The position numbers and the translations under genes were made by a program. Shown here in pieces: positions 29,825-38,917 of a stretch of 64,000 nucleotides of DNA (position 1 is its first letter; every line of letters begins with the position of its first letter). The notes under the pieces were generated by a model. That model saw only the letters and a list, made by a program, of their open reading frames with translations, made no database searches and had not been told where the DNA came from. Source of the DNA: Mycobacterium sp. ST-F2 (lineage in GTDB: Bacteria; Actinomycetota; Actinomycetes; Mycobacteriales; Mycobacteriaceae); NCBI RefSeq assembly GCF_001905655.1, contig NZ_JMHT01000030.1, forward strand, positions 20,715 through 84,714, read 5' to 3'.

Positions 29825-30414
29825 GTACGGACCGTGATGTCGCGGCCACCATCATCCGGCTAATGCAGGGTGTCGTCTACCGCACCTCCGACGAGGACAC
29901 CTGGCTGGTCCTAGAACGTCAGGGTGCCGGTGTGCGTGACCATTTCGCCACCATTGGCGTCGACGTCGTTACTGATGAGGCCGAGGGTTACGCATACCTG
30001 CGTTCGCGGTCGGAGGAAGAAGGTGTGGAGGCGCTACCGCGTCTGGTGCGCCGGCGGGCGCTCACCTACAACGTCAGCCTGCTGTTAGTCCTGTTGCGCA
30101 AACGCCTGGTTGAATTCGAAACCAGTGGTGGTGAGGGAAGATTGGTTCTCAGCACTGACCAGATCGTTGAACTGCTGCGACTGTTCCAAGCGGAATCCAC
30201 GAACGATGCCCGTGTTGTCGACCGAGCAGAGGCCACAATCAAGAAGGCTGCCGAGCTCGGGTTCCTGCGACAGCTCCGCGGTCAGCGCGATCATTGGGAG
30301 GTGCGGCGCATCCTCAAGGCCTACGTCGATGCACAGACCCTAGCCGACTTCGCCGGCAAGCTGCGCGAGTACGCAGGGCTTCCTGTCGGCGATGAGCGAG
30401 CGAACCGTGAGTGA
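29821..30414 (+). CDS. jetB: Wadjet JetB (DUF4194)
   Basis: A 197-residue protein of the DUF4194/MukE-like family, built of winged-helix segments (RDVAATIIRLMQGVVYRTSD; LTYNVSLLLVLLRKRLVEFE; then ELGFLRQL). In Wadjet it bridges JetA and the JetC heads. It starts at ATG 29821 overlapping jetA and ends inside the start of jetC. Size and position match type I Wadjet (JetABCD). No oddities. Confidence 0.92.
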   Translation: MSTDRDVAATIIRLMQGVVYRTSDEDTWLVLERQGAGVRDHFATIGVDVVTDEAEGYAYLRSRSEEEGVEALPRLVRRRALTYNVSLLLVLLRKRLVEFETSGGEGRLVLSTDQIVELLRLFQAESTNDARVVDRAEATIKKAAELGFLRQLRGQRDHWEVRRILKAYVDAQTLADFAGKLREYAGLPVGDERANRE

Positions 30415-33400
30415 AACTCTCTCCGACGCAGTGGAACTCGTTGATGGACAGCGAGCCGGATACCGGCTGCAATACGCCGAAGTCTATAACTGGGGAACCT
30501 TCGACGACCACGTATGGCGCTTCACGCCCGGTACCGATACGGCGCTGTTGACCGGTGACATCGGCTCAGGCAAGTCAACGATAGTCGACGCGCTCACGAC
30601 CTTACTTGTTCCCTCGCACAAGGCCGCCTACAACAAGGCCGCCGGTGCAGACGCCAAGGAACGTACGCTGCGCTCCTACGTCGAGGGTCACTACAAGTCC
30701 GAGCGCAACGAGACCACTGGCAAATCCCGCCCAAAAGGCTTGCGTGAGAACAAGCGCACCTACTCGGTGATTCTCGGTGTCTTCCACAATCACGGCTACG
30801 ACGAGACGGTCACGCTGGCCCAAGTGTTTCAGCAACGCGAGAGTACCGGTCAGCCGTATCGGTTCTTCGTGACCGCGATCAAAGAGCTGTCGGTCGCCGG
30901 TGATTTCGCTGATTTTGGTACTGACTTGCGCGCGCTGCGCCGACGCCTGAGGGCGGCAGGCGCGGAAATTTTCGACGAGTTTCCCAAGTACGCGACTTCG
31001 TTGCGTCGTCTGCTCGGTATCCGATCGGACCAGGCACTAGAGCTGTTCCATCAGACAGTGTCGATGAAATCCGTTGGCAACCTCAATGATTTCGTCCGTG
31101 ATCACATGTTGGAACCGAGTGACTCGACTGACCGGGTTCGTGACATCATCGGACACTTCGACGACCTATCCAAGGCTCACGACGCCGTCAAGCGGGCCCG
31201 CGAGCAGCTCGAGGCTCTCCAACCTATCGTGGAAACGGCGGCCAAGTACGACGCTGCACTTGCCGAACGCGACGGACTCGATCATGAACGGTCCGCAGTC
31301 AGGTCGTACATCGCAGAACTTCGGTCCGGTCTGCTCTTTGCGGAGATCACGCGGCTCGAGGCAGAGGGCGCGGCCCTGTGGGCGCAGCAGGATGCGGCCG
31401 AATCGGAGCAGCGACGGCTAAACCACGAACGTGAATCCCTGATCGAACAGCGCGCGAAGGCGGGTGGGGATCGGATCGGAGAGCTGGAACGACTGGCCGC
31501 CGAGGCACGCGCTCAAACAGAAGCACGCCAACAGACCAGGGTCCTATTTGATGCCGCCGTCTCTGACGCTGGCCTGGACTCGGTCTCCGACGAGCGGGCG
31601 TTCGCCGCGCTGTCAACGTTGGTTGGCGCCGAACGTCCCCGCTTGACCAATCGGAAGCGCGATATGGACACGGCCGTTGTCGACGCGATCGGACGGGAGC
31701 GAGAAATTCGACGAAAGTGCGAGGTCCTTACAGGGGAGATCGGCAGCCTGGAACAGCGCACCAACAACCTGCCGCATGAACAAGTGGCCATCCGGGCCGA
31801 ATTGTGTTCCGCGCTGAATCTGACGCCGGGGGAATTACCTTATGCCGGGGAGCTTCTCGACGTAGACGACGAGCACTCGCAATGGCGAGGCGCTGCCGAA
31901 CGCGTGCTCCGGGGGTTTGCGCTGTCCCTGCTGGTGCCGCAACGACATTATGACGCTGTCGCCGCATGGGTGAATGGACGCAGTCTCACAGTTGCGGGGC
32001 GGGGAGCCAAGTTGGTCTACGAGCGAGTACCGGCGCACCGGGTACGGCTGCAGCCGACGGTCGAGGATGGGCTGCTGCTGGCTGACTGCATCGATGTGCG
32101 GGAAGGGCCATTCACGGAATACCTCCGCCACGAGCTGATGAAGCGGGCCAACTTTCGTTGCGCGGCGACACTCGATGAGTTCCGCAATCATCCCCGCGCC
32201 GTCACCCGTGAGGGACAAGTGCGCTCGGGTGACCGGCACGAAAAGGACGATCGACACCGCGTCGACGATCCGCGGCGCTGGGTGCTGGGCTGGATCAATG
32301 AACGCAAGATTGCCGCGCTGCGCAACGAGTTGACCGAGCTGCAACAGGAGCATTCGGAGGCAACCGATGTTGCTACGCAGTTGGGCGAGCAGAGGGAGGC
32401 GCTGCAGCAACGGCTCGATGCGTTCCTGCGCGTCGAGGGGTTCCGCTCGTGGGCCGACCTTGATGTCGACGAGGCTGCGTCGCGTGCCGCGGCACATGAC
32501 GCCGAACGTGTCCGTTTGCAGTCCGGTTCGTCGCGGTTGGAAGAGATCACCCTGGCGCTGGAACACAATGCTGAGCAGTCCTCTGCCGCAACGAAACTGA
32601 GCAGGGAGATCACCGGGCGGCTCGCCACCACGGCGGCGTCCGTGCAGCGCGCGAAGCAAGACCGTGCGCGGGACGACGATTTCGTCGCTGCTCAGCCGGA
32701 GCGTCAACTGGAAACCGCCCGGGCGTCGTACCACGCACTCGACGAACGCCTCGGGGAACGCCGGCCCAAACAGGCAGCGCAATGTGCCGAAATCGAGACG
32801 ACACTGTCAGCGGACCTGCATCGACGCATCGAGCGGCTTTCTGGTCAACTAAGTGGCCACGCGCTGAACCTGACTCAGTACATGAGCGAGGTGCTGCGTC
32901 GGTGGCCCGAGCAGCGCGCCGATATGGACGCAACTGTAGCTGCTCGCGGCGACTTCCTCGCGTTTCGTGACCGCGTCGCTACCGACGACTTGCCGCGTTT
33001 CGAGAGCGAATTCAAAGAACAGCTGAATAAGAACGCCATCCAAGAACTCGCCGGGTTCAATAACTGGCTGGGGCGGCAGGCGTCAGCCATCGATGAGCGA
33101 GTCGACCGGATCAACGATGCGCTCGGCGCAGTGCCATACAACCCGGGCCGCTTCATTCGGTTGGAGAAGGAACCCACCACTAATCAGGATGTCGCACAGT
33201 TCCGTTCGGATCTGCGTAGCCTGACCAACGACATGCTGGCTGTCGACGGCGACCAGTACTCGGAGCAGCGGTTCCTGGATGTGAAGAGGATCATCGAGCG
33301 GTTCCGTGGGCGGGACGGTTACGCTGAATCGGACAAGAACTGGACCCGCCGGGTAACCGACGTGCGCAACTGGTTCGTCTTCTCGGCCTCCGAACGCGAC

Positions 33401-33790
33401 GTGGAAACAGACGTCGAGTGGGAGCACTACAGCGACTCGGACGGCAAGTCCGGGGGGCAGAAAGAGAAGCTTGCCTACACGATTCTGGCGGCCTCACTGG
33501 CCTACCAATTCGGCCTCGAATGGGGAGTCTCACGGTCGCGTGACTTCCGATTCGCGGTGATCGACGAGGCGTTCGGACGCGGTTCGGATGTCTCCACGCG
33601 ATATGCGCTGGAGTTGTTCGCGACGCTGGGGCTGCAGCTGTTGATTGTTACGCCGCTGCAGAAGGTGCACGTGATCGAGCCGTATGTGAAAGCCATTGGG
33701 ATCGTGGATAATCCGGGCGGTACATACTCCCGGCTACAGACCATGACAATCGAGGAGTACCGCAGCCGTCGTGACGGATCCTCGGTATGA
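30392..33790 (+). CDS. jetC: Wadjet JetC, SMC-like ATPase
   Basis: A 1132-residue SMC/MukB-like ATPase, the motor of the JetABC loop-extruding complex. Walker A GDIGSGKST at residues 55-63, a long heptad-rich middle, signature SGGQKEK at 1020-1026 and Walker B AVIDEAFG at about 1055-1062 are all intact. N-terminal LQYAEVYNWGTFDDHVW and the C-terminal LQLLIVTPLQK are family-typical. ATG 30392 is the first start; GTG 30407 (VSETLSD) is an alternative with a more usual overlap with jetB. In characterised systems the complex recognises small closed circular DNA. Confidence 0.95.
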   Translation: MSERTVSETLSDAVELVDGQRAGYRLQYAEVYNWGTFDDHVWRFTPGTDTALLTGDIGSGKSTIVDALTTLLVPSHKAAYNKAAGADAKERTLRSYVEGHYKSERNETTGKSRPKGLRENKRTYSVILGVFHNHGYDETVTLAQVFQQRESTGQPYRFFVTAIKELSVAGDFADFGTDLRALRRRLRAAGAEIFDEFPKYATSLRRLLGIRSDQALELFHQTVSMKSVGNLNDFVRDHMLEPSDSTDRVRDIIGHFDDLSKAHDAVKRAREQLEALQPIVETAAKYDAALAERDGLDHERSAVRSYIAELRSGLLFAEITRLEAEGAALWAQQDAAESEQRRLNHERESLIEQRAKAGGDRIGELERLAAEARAQTEARQQTRVLFDAAVSDAGLDSVSDERAFAALSTLVGAERPRLTNRKRDMDTAVVDAIGREREIRRKCEVLTGEIGSLEQRTNNLPHEQVAIRAELCSALNLTPGELPYAGELLDVDDEHSQWRGAAERVLRGFALSLLVPQRHYDAVAAWVNGRSLTVAGRGAKLVYERVPAHRVRLQPTVEDGLLLADCIDVREGPFTEYLRHELMKRANFRCAATLDEFRNHPRAVTREGQVRSGDRHEKDDRHRVDDPRRWVLGWINERKIAALRNELTELQQEHSEATDVATQLGEQREALQQRLDAFLRVEGFRSWADLDVDEAASRAAAHDAERVRLQSGSSRLEEITLALEHNAEQSSAATKLSREITGRLATTAASVQRAKQDRARDDDFVAAQPERQLETARASYHALDERLGERRPKQAAQCAEIETTLSADLHRRIERLSGQLSGHALNLTQYMSEVLRRWPEQRADMDATVAARGDFLAFRDRVATDDLPRFESEFKEQLNKNAIQELAGFNNWLGRQASAIDERVDRINDALGAVPYNPGRFIRLEKEPTTNQDVAQFRSDLRSLTNDMLAVDGDQYSEQRFLDVKRIIERFRGRDGYAESDKNWTRRVTDVRNWFVFSASERDVETDVEWEHYSDSDGKSGGQKEKLAYTILAASLAYQFGLEWGVSRSRDFRFAVIDEAFGRGSDVSTRYALELFATLGLQLLIVTPLQKVHVIEPYVKAIGIVDNPGGTYSRLQTMTIEEYRSRRDGSSV

Positions 33791-34956
33791 ACGCTGCTTG
33801 GACCTCGGCTGAGGATGTAGCCGCACGGGTCAGGCGTCGGTGGGATGACGGGTCGCTACTGCGGAGCTACGCCAACGCCGAGCCGTTCGCGCCGATCGAG
33901 GTGCCGCTGCGCGGCCCCACGCTTGCTCAGATCGGTGACGACATCGCTGCCGCGCGTGATTGGGTCGTGGCCTTGGACGGTGGTCGCGGCAACGACGTCC
34001 GTTACGCGCTGGAATGGAAGACCGTCGGCGGCAGACAGATTGGTCGCAATGCAGTACCTATCCGCGCGGTGGTTTCTTCGTACGAACAGGCTTGGACGTT
34101 GCTTGGCGTGGTGGCGACAGTCCGCCGTTTCGATAGACTGCTGACGCTGACGGCGCAGCATAAGCCTGTCCGTGACTGGATTGCTTCGTACCCGCACCGT
34201 GCTCTGTCACTGGTATCGGAGATGCCGCGCTTGGTCGCAGCGTACGAGTGGCTGGACGGTCACAGGCACTCACAGCGATATCTGCGGGAGCTCAGCGCCC
34301 CCGGGGTCGATACCAAGTTCGCCGAGCGTTATCGGTCCGATCTGGCTGGAATGCTTGGTGTTTCGTCATCGCCTGGCGGATTTCTGGCTGATTTGGGCCT
34401 GCGGGCCAAGCCCAGTCTTCTGCGGTTGCGCCTTTCGTCGTCGTTGGGCCTTCCGGTACCGCTGACTGAGGTTGCAGCACGGACCGACGAACTGGCGCAG
34501 TTGGACGTGCAACCGCATGTTGCGCTGATCATCGAGAACGAGATCAGTTATCTCAGCGCTGCGGTACCTCCAAATGGTGTGGTGATCTGGGGCAAGGGTT
34601 TCGATGTCGACAATGCCGGGAAGCTGCAGTGGCTGGCCGGTGCAGACGTCATTTACTGGGGTGACATCGACACGCATGGATTCGCGATACTCGATCGTCT
34701 GCGGGCCTGGCTGCCAAGCGCGCGCTCGGTGCTGATGGACCGGGAGACCCTGCTGACGCACCGCGATCGTTGGGTGAGTGAGGATCGTCCGGCAAAATCG
34801 CTACTCACTCGACTGACTGCTGACGAGTACCGCCTGTACTCCGAGTTGGTCGAAGGGGGGTTGGGGGACGGCGTGCGCCTCGAGCAAGAGCGGGTGGACT
34901 GGTCTTGGGTCGAGCAGCGGTTGCGTCTCACGCAGGAGCGCACTGCAGAGTCGTAG
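33787..34956 (+). CDS. jetD: Wadjet JetD, Toprim nuclease (DUF3322/DUF2220)
   Basis: A 389-residue nuclease that cuts plasmid DNA after JetABC stalls. The N-terminal DUF3322 part is followed by a Toprim DUF2220 domain with acidic residues in IENE (Glu250, Glu252) and WGDIDTHG (Asp293, Asp295), then ERVDWSWVEQRL near the end. ATG 33787 overlaps the jetC stop. All catalytic residues I can recognise are present, so only jetA looks damaged in this operon. Confidence 0.94.
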   Translation: MNAAWTSAEDVAARVRRRWDDGSLLRSYANAEPFAPIEVPLRGPTLAQIGDDIAAARDWVVALDGGRGNDVRYALEWKTVGGRQIGRNAVPIRAVVSSYEQAWTLLGVVATVRRFDRLLTLTAQHKPVRDWIASYPHRALSLVSEMPRLVAAYEWLDGHRHSQRYLRELSAPGVDTKFAERYRSDLAGMLGVSSSPGGFLADLGLRAKPSLLRLRLSSSLGLPVPLTEVAARTDELAQLDVQPHVALIIENEISYLSAAVPPNGVVIWGKGFDVDNAGKLQWLAGADVIYWGDIDTHGFAILDRLRAWLPSARSVLMDRETLLTHRDRWVSEDRPAKSLLTRLTADEYRLYSELVEGGLGDGVRLEQERVDWSWVEQRLRLTQERTAES

Positions 34957-35030
34957 GCTCGAAGCTGGGACCTACAGTGCACCGCTGGTGCGTGAGTGGC
35001 CGAGTCGCACCGCTTCTGAAGTGCGAAGAG

Positions 35031-35110
35031 TTGTCGAACGGCATCTTTCGCGAATGTTGTCGAGCGGCTACAATCTGTGATGTTGTCGAACGACTACATG
35101 AGGTGTCGAA
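35031..35110 (+). promoter_or_regulatory. Phased direct repeats upstream of hipBA, probable HipB operators
   Basis: TTGTCGAACG at 35031, TTGTCGAGCG at 35057 and TTGTCGAACG at 35083, exactly 26 bases apart. A partial copy GTGTCGAA (35103) ends against the hipB ATG. The two downstream units share further bases (GGCTACA/GACTACA). They fit repeated operator sites for the HipB-type repressor. Confidence 0.75.
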
Positions 35111-35404
35111 ATGCAAGTCAAGACGATGGGTGATCTTGGTGCGCTCGTTCGTTCGGCGCGTACCGCCCGCGGGATGACGCAGGCCGATCTTGCGGCGCAA
35201 CTGCACACGAGCCGAGATTGGGTAATTCGTTTGGAGAAAGGGCACCCGCGGCTCGAAGCGCAACGGGTTCTCGACGCTCTGCGTGTCGTTGGTATTGACC
35301 TCCACGCCGCTGTTTCCGGGACACCGTTGAAAGCTCCTTCGAAATCGCAACGGCAAGTTCCCCGTGACCCGTTTGACGCGCTCTTCGGCCCGAAGAAGGC
35401 GTAG
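35111..35404 (+). CDS. hipB: HipB-like HTH antitoxin/repressor
   Basis: A 97-residue protein with a Cro/C1-type helix-turn-helix (residues 6-65, LVRSARTARGMTQADLAAQL and TSRDWVIRLEKG). The C-terminal tail is Lys- and Pro-rich and ends FGPKKA. It would bind the repeats just upstream and neutralise the HipA-type kinase encoded next. Ribosome site GAGG lies seven bases before ATG 35111. Its TAG shares one base with the hipA GTG. Confidence 0.9.
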   Translation: MQVKTMGDLGALVRSARTARGMTQADLAAQLHTSRDWVIRLEKGHPRLEAQRVLDALRVVGIDLHAAVSGTPLKAPSKSQRQVPRDPFDALFGPKKA

Positions 35405-36684
35405 TGGCGACTCGAACGTTACGCGTGTACCTTGACGGAACTCCTATCGGAACGGCCGCGCAATCGTCGCAGGGCGCGCTGAGTTTCAGCTACGACGACG
35501 AGTACCTCGAACAAGGTGATCCGACGCCGTTGTCGTTGTCGTTGCCGGTCCTGTCAAAGCGGCACCGGGACAAGGCGGTCCGCGCATATCTTGAGGGCCT
35601 GCTGCCTGACAGCGAAGGAGCGCGACAGCGATGGGGACGCGAGTACAACGTGTCGCCGAACAATCCGTTCTCGTTGCTCGCGCATGTCGGTCGCGATGCG
35701 GCCGGCGCAGTTCAGATTCTTCCGTCTGATCTCGACCCGGCCGATGCGCGTGATCGAACCGGTGACATCGACTGGCTCAGAGATACCGACTTCGCCGAGC
35801 TGGTGCGTGACCTCGCTACCCATCAATCCGACTGGGACCCAGGGAGATTCGGGGGGCGCTGGAGTCTTGCCGGCGCCCAACCAAAAGCAGCGCTGTTCCG
35901 TGACCCGGCGTCAGGGCGATTCGGTATCCCGCGTGACGCCACGCCGACGACCGTGATCGTCAAGCCTGCGATCGCTGGTTATGCCCGTCACCACATCAAC
36001 GAGGCGCTGTGTCTGAGCGCCGCCGGTGAGGCTGGTCTACTTGCGGCTGGATCCGAGGTAGTCGAGATCGCTGACGTTCAGGTACTGATCTCGATGCGCT
36101 ACGACCGGCTTCATGACGGGACCGCGTGGCGCCGGGTCCATCAAGAGGACATGTGCCAGGCATTGTCGGTACACCCCAGCTTGAAGTACCAGTCCGACGG
36201 AGGGCCGGGCGTGGGCAAGATCGCGGATCTACTCGCCAGGCTCCCGATCGAGGACCGCGAGGTCAATGCCGAGCGCTTCTTCAAAGCTCTGGCATACAAC
36301 GTGCTGATCGGCGGAACGGACGCTCACGCTAAGAACTACTCGCTGGTCCTCATTGGCGCGCGGGCGCAGGTATCGCCCCTGTATGACGTAGCGTCGGCGG
36401 CACCGTACGACCAGCATCAGCGGCTGCTGTCATCGATGAAAATCGGTGACCACTGGAAGATGCTTGACGTTACGAATTCTGATTGGCGCACGGTAGGCCG
36501 TCGACTCGGGCTCTCCGGGGACCGGGCCGTGGCTTGGGTTGATGAACTTCGAAAGCAACTTCCTGGTGCGTTCGAGCGGGCGGTTGCTTCGCTGCCGGTG
36601 AGTGCGCAGGCAGAGGCAAAACGCATGGGGGACCGGATTGTTGAGCATATTGCTGGAACCTGGAGGCCGAGCTTGAGTAGTTGA
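35404..36684 (+). CDS. hipA: HipA-like serine/threonine kinase toxin
   Basis: A 426-residue HipA-family kinase. The N-terminal lobe begins RTLRVYLDGTPIG. The ATP/substrate motif SLAGAQPKAAL, the catalytic GGTDAHAKNY with Asp306 and Asn311, and the metal-binding SPLYDVASA (Asp328) are present. In E. coli HipA phosphorylates glutamyl-tRNA synthetase and slows growth; the target here is unknown. It is immediately downstream of the Wadjet genes and may be part of the same acquired island, although the hip genes have their own promoter. Confidence 0.92.
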   Translation: MATRTLRVYLDGTPIGTAAQSSQGALSFSYDDEYLEQGDPTPLSLSLPVLSKRHRDKAVRAYLEGLLPDSEGARQRWGREYNVSPNNPFSLLAHVGRDAAGAVQILPSDLDPADARDRTGDIDWLRDTDFAELVRDLATHQSDWDPGRFGGRWSLAGAQPKAALFRDPASGRFGIPRDATPTTVIVKPAIAGYARHHINEALCLSAAGEAGLLAAGSEVVEIADVQVLISMRYDRLHDGTAWRRVHQEDMCQALSVHPSLKYQSDGGPGVGKIADLLARLPIEDREVNAERFFKALAYNVLIGGTDAHAKNYSLVLIGARAQVSPLYDVASAAPYDQHQRLLSSMKIGDHWKMLDVTNSDWRTVGRRLGLSGDRAVAWVDELRKQLPGAFERAVASLPVSAQAEAKRMGDRIVEHIAGTWRPSLSS

Positions 36685-36783
36685 GTGCGACGTCCTCGAC
36701 AGGCCGGACAAGTTTGGACCCTGCGAGACGCAGTCTGTGGCGCGGGTACCGCTCGACTCATGCGCCAGGGCTCTGGTGAGCCC

Positions 36784-37374
36784 TTACGCACTGGGGCTGA
36801 CGGTCCTGCCGAGGAACGCCAGCAACTTGGTGGTGCGCGACGCGCCCGCCGGCGCGGGCTGCTCCGGACCGAACGCGCCCGGGCGCCGGAGCATCTGCGC
36901 CGGCACCGAGTGGACCAGCCCCTCGGACAGGGTGAGCAGGTCGTCGGGCAGCTCGATCGACTCGCCCAGCGACTGGCGTAGATCCCAGGTGTGCAGGGCC
37001 AGATCGGCAATCGGGAACAGCAGCGCGCGGCGCAGCGGAACCTCGCCTTGCGGGGACTTGCGCGGGGCATCGAGATCCGCGGTGGGTAGCGCGTCGCGCA
37101 GCCGAATTGCCAACGCGCTCAGTTGATCGGCGGGGTTGCCGTACATCCAGTCCGACGGTGCGGAAGGGCCGTCCCAGAGCTCGCCGTCTTCGGCGAGCAC
37201 GATGATTCGGGTGGCGCTGCCGGTCGCGTGCGCGACCAACTCGCGCACGGTCCAGTCCTGCAGGATCGACGGATCGTCCCAGCGGTCGGCGGGAACGTCA
37301 CGGACGGCGGCGGTGAGCAGGTCGAGGGCCTCGACAGCCAACACGCCAAGCTCGGGAGTCGTGTCTTCGCTCAT
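36784..37374 (-). CDS. TIGR03086 / mycothiol-dependent maleylpyruvate isomerase-like metal-binding protein
   Basis: A 196-residue DinB/MDMPI-fold protein. The N-terminal domain has RWDDPSILQDWTVRELVAHA with a metal-ligand histidine, and HTWDLRQSLG supplies a second. These small proteins bind a divalent metal and often use mycothiol, but the reaction of most members is unknown. ATG 37374 is chosen over upstream starts because the family begins here (MSEDTTPEL). Divergent from the SDR gene with 99 bases between. Confidence 0.82.
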   Translation of the reverse strand: MSEDTTPELGVLAVEALDLLTAAVRDVPADRWDDPSILQDWTVRELVAHATGSATRIIVLAEDGELWDGPSAPSDWMYGNPADQLSALAIRLRDALPTADLDAPRKSPQGEVPLRRALLFPIADLALHTWDLRQSLGESIELPDDLLTLSEGLVHSVPAQMLRRPGAFGPEQPAPAGASRTTKLLAFLGRTVSPSA

Positions 37375-37473
37375 AAGGGCCACGGTACGAGCAGGCACCG
37401 ACATCGGTCGACGGATCGGGCCAGCCGGTTCGCTAATTGGCCTGCTGCGGCCCCGTCCCCGTACCCTTCCACG

Positions 37474-38892
37474 GTGACCGCGATCGATCCTGACCAGCTC
37501 AGCACCTGCCTGAAGGTGCTGTCTGAGGTGAGCGCGCTGCCGCCCGAGCATCCCGACGCCATTGCCGTACGCCAGGCCACCGCCAAGATGTTCAAGGAAT
37601 TGAAGAAGGAGCGCCGCGCCGCCGCACGCGACCGGGTGGCGGCCGCTGATCGCGCCGTCATCGCCGCGACCGCCACGGGCGCGCCGGGACGGATCGACGA
37701 CGAAACGCAGGGATTACCACTGGTGTCCACCGCGGTCGGCGCCACCGCAGGGACGCTGCTGCGATCCCAGCACTGCTACATCTGCAAGAACCACTTCACG
37801 GTGGTCGATGCCTTCTACCACCAGCTGTGTCCCGAATGCGCCGCCTTCAACCGGGCCAAGCGGGACGCCCGCACCGACCTGACCGGGCGTACCGCGCTGC
37901 TCACGGGTGGGCGCGCCAAGATCGGCATGTACATCGCGCTGCGTCTGCTGCGCGACGGCGCACACACCACGATCACCACCCGGTTCCCCAACGACGCGGT
38001 GCGCCGCTTCGCCGCGATGGAGGACAGCGCCGACTGGTTGCACCGGCTGCGGGTGGTGGGGATCGACCTGCGTGACCCGGCCCAGGTGGTCGCGTTGGCC
38101 GACGAGGTGGCCGCGCAGGGGCCGCTGGACATTCTGATCAACAATGCGGCGCAGACAGTGCGTCGCCCGCCGGGCTCGTACGCCGCGCTGGTGGAGGCCG
38201 AGCGCACGCCGCCACCCGAGCTGGTGGACGTCATCACCTTCGACCACGTCAGCGACGCGCATCCGCATGCCCTGGCTGGGAGTCTCGGCGAGCACCCCGC
38301 CCCACACGCCCTGACATCGCTTGCGCTGCAAGCCCGTAGCGCGTCACCGGAGCGGATTGCCGCCGGCCTCGCGATCGACGCGGGCGGGCTGCTGCCTGAC
38401 ACCGCGTCCGTCAACAGCTGGACTCAACGGGTGCACGAGGTCGACGCGATGGAGCTGCTCGAGGTGCAGCTGTGCAACCAGACGGCGCCGTTCATTCTGG
38501 TCAGCCGGCTGCGCCCGGCTCTCGCCGCCTCGCCCGCGCGGCGCAAGTACGTGGTGAACGTGTCCGCGATGGAGGGCCAGTTCAGCCGCGGCTACAAGGG
38601 ACCCGGGCATCCGCACACCAACATGGCCAAGGCTGCGCTGAACATGCTGACCCGCACGAGCGCGGGAGAGATGCTGGAGCAGGACGGCATTCTCATGACC
38701 GCCGTCGACACCGGGTGGATCACCGACGAACGCCCGCACCCCACCAAGCTGCGGCTCGCCGAGGAAGGCTTCCACGCACCGCTGGATCTCGTGGATGGTG
38801 CTGCGCGCGTGTATGACCCGATTGTGCGCGGGGAATTGGGCGAGGATCTCTACGGGTGCTTCTTGAAGGATTACGCGAAGAGTCCTTGGTAG
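37474..38892 (+). CDS. SDR oxidoreductase with N-terminal zinc-ribbon-like segment
   Basis: A 472-residue protein. The first 90 residues are helical and charged, then CYICKNHF and LCPECAAF give two CxxC pairs at about 94-121 likely to bind zinc. The rest is a short-chain dehydrogenase: GGRAKIGMYIALRLL dinucleotide-binding loop, INNAAQT, the catalytic-region NVSAMEGQFSRGYKGPGHPH with Ser/Tyr/Lys-type spacing and NMAKAALNM. Substrate is unknown. The fusion of a CxxC region to an SDR is seen in some actinobacteria. Start GTG 37474 is preferred to the long upstream frame. Confidence 0.83.
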   Translation: MTAIDPDQLSTCLKVLSEVSALPPEHPDAIAVRQATAKMFKELKKERRAAARDRVAAADRAVIAATATGAPGRIDDETQGLPLVSTAVGATAGTLLRSQHCYICKNHFTVVDAFYHQLCPECAAFNRAKRDARTDLTGRTALLTGGRAKIGMYIALRLLRDGAHTTITTRFPNDAVRRFAAMEDSADWLHRLRVVGIDLRDPAQVVALADEVAAQGPLDILINNAAQTVRRPPGSYAALVEAERTPPPELVDVITFDHVSDAHPHALAGSLGEHPAPHALTSLALQARSASPERIAAGLAIDAGGLLPDTASVNSWTQRVHEVDAMELLEVQLCNQTAPFILVSRLRPALAASPARRKYVVNVSAMEGQFSRGYKGPGHPHTNMAKAALNMLTRTSAGEMLEQDGILMTAVDTGWITDERPHPTKLRLAEEGFHAPLDLVDGAARVYDPIVRGELGEDLYGCFLKDYAKSPW

Positions 38893-38917
38893 GGATACCC
38901 GTTGGGCCGAGCGCTGC

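Noticed and set aside
28201..36700. Transposase or integrase flanking Wadjet
   Set aside because: No DDE, tyrosine or serine recombinase motifs in any frame; borders show no clear direct repeat.
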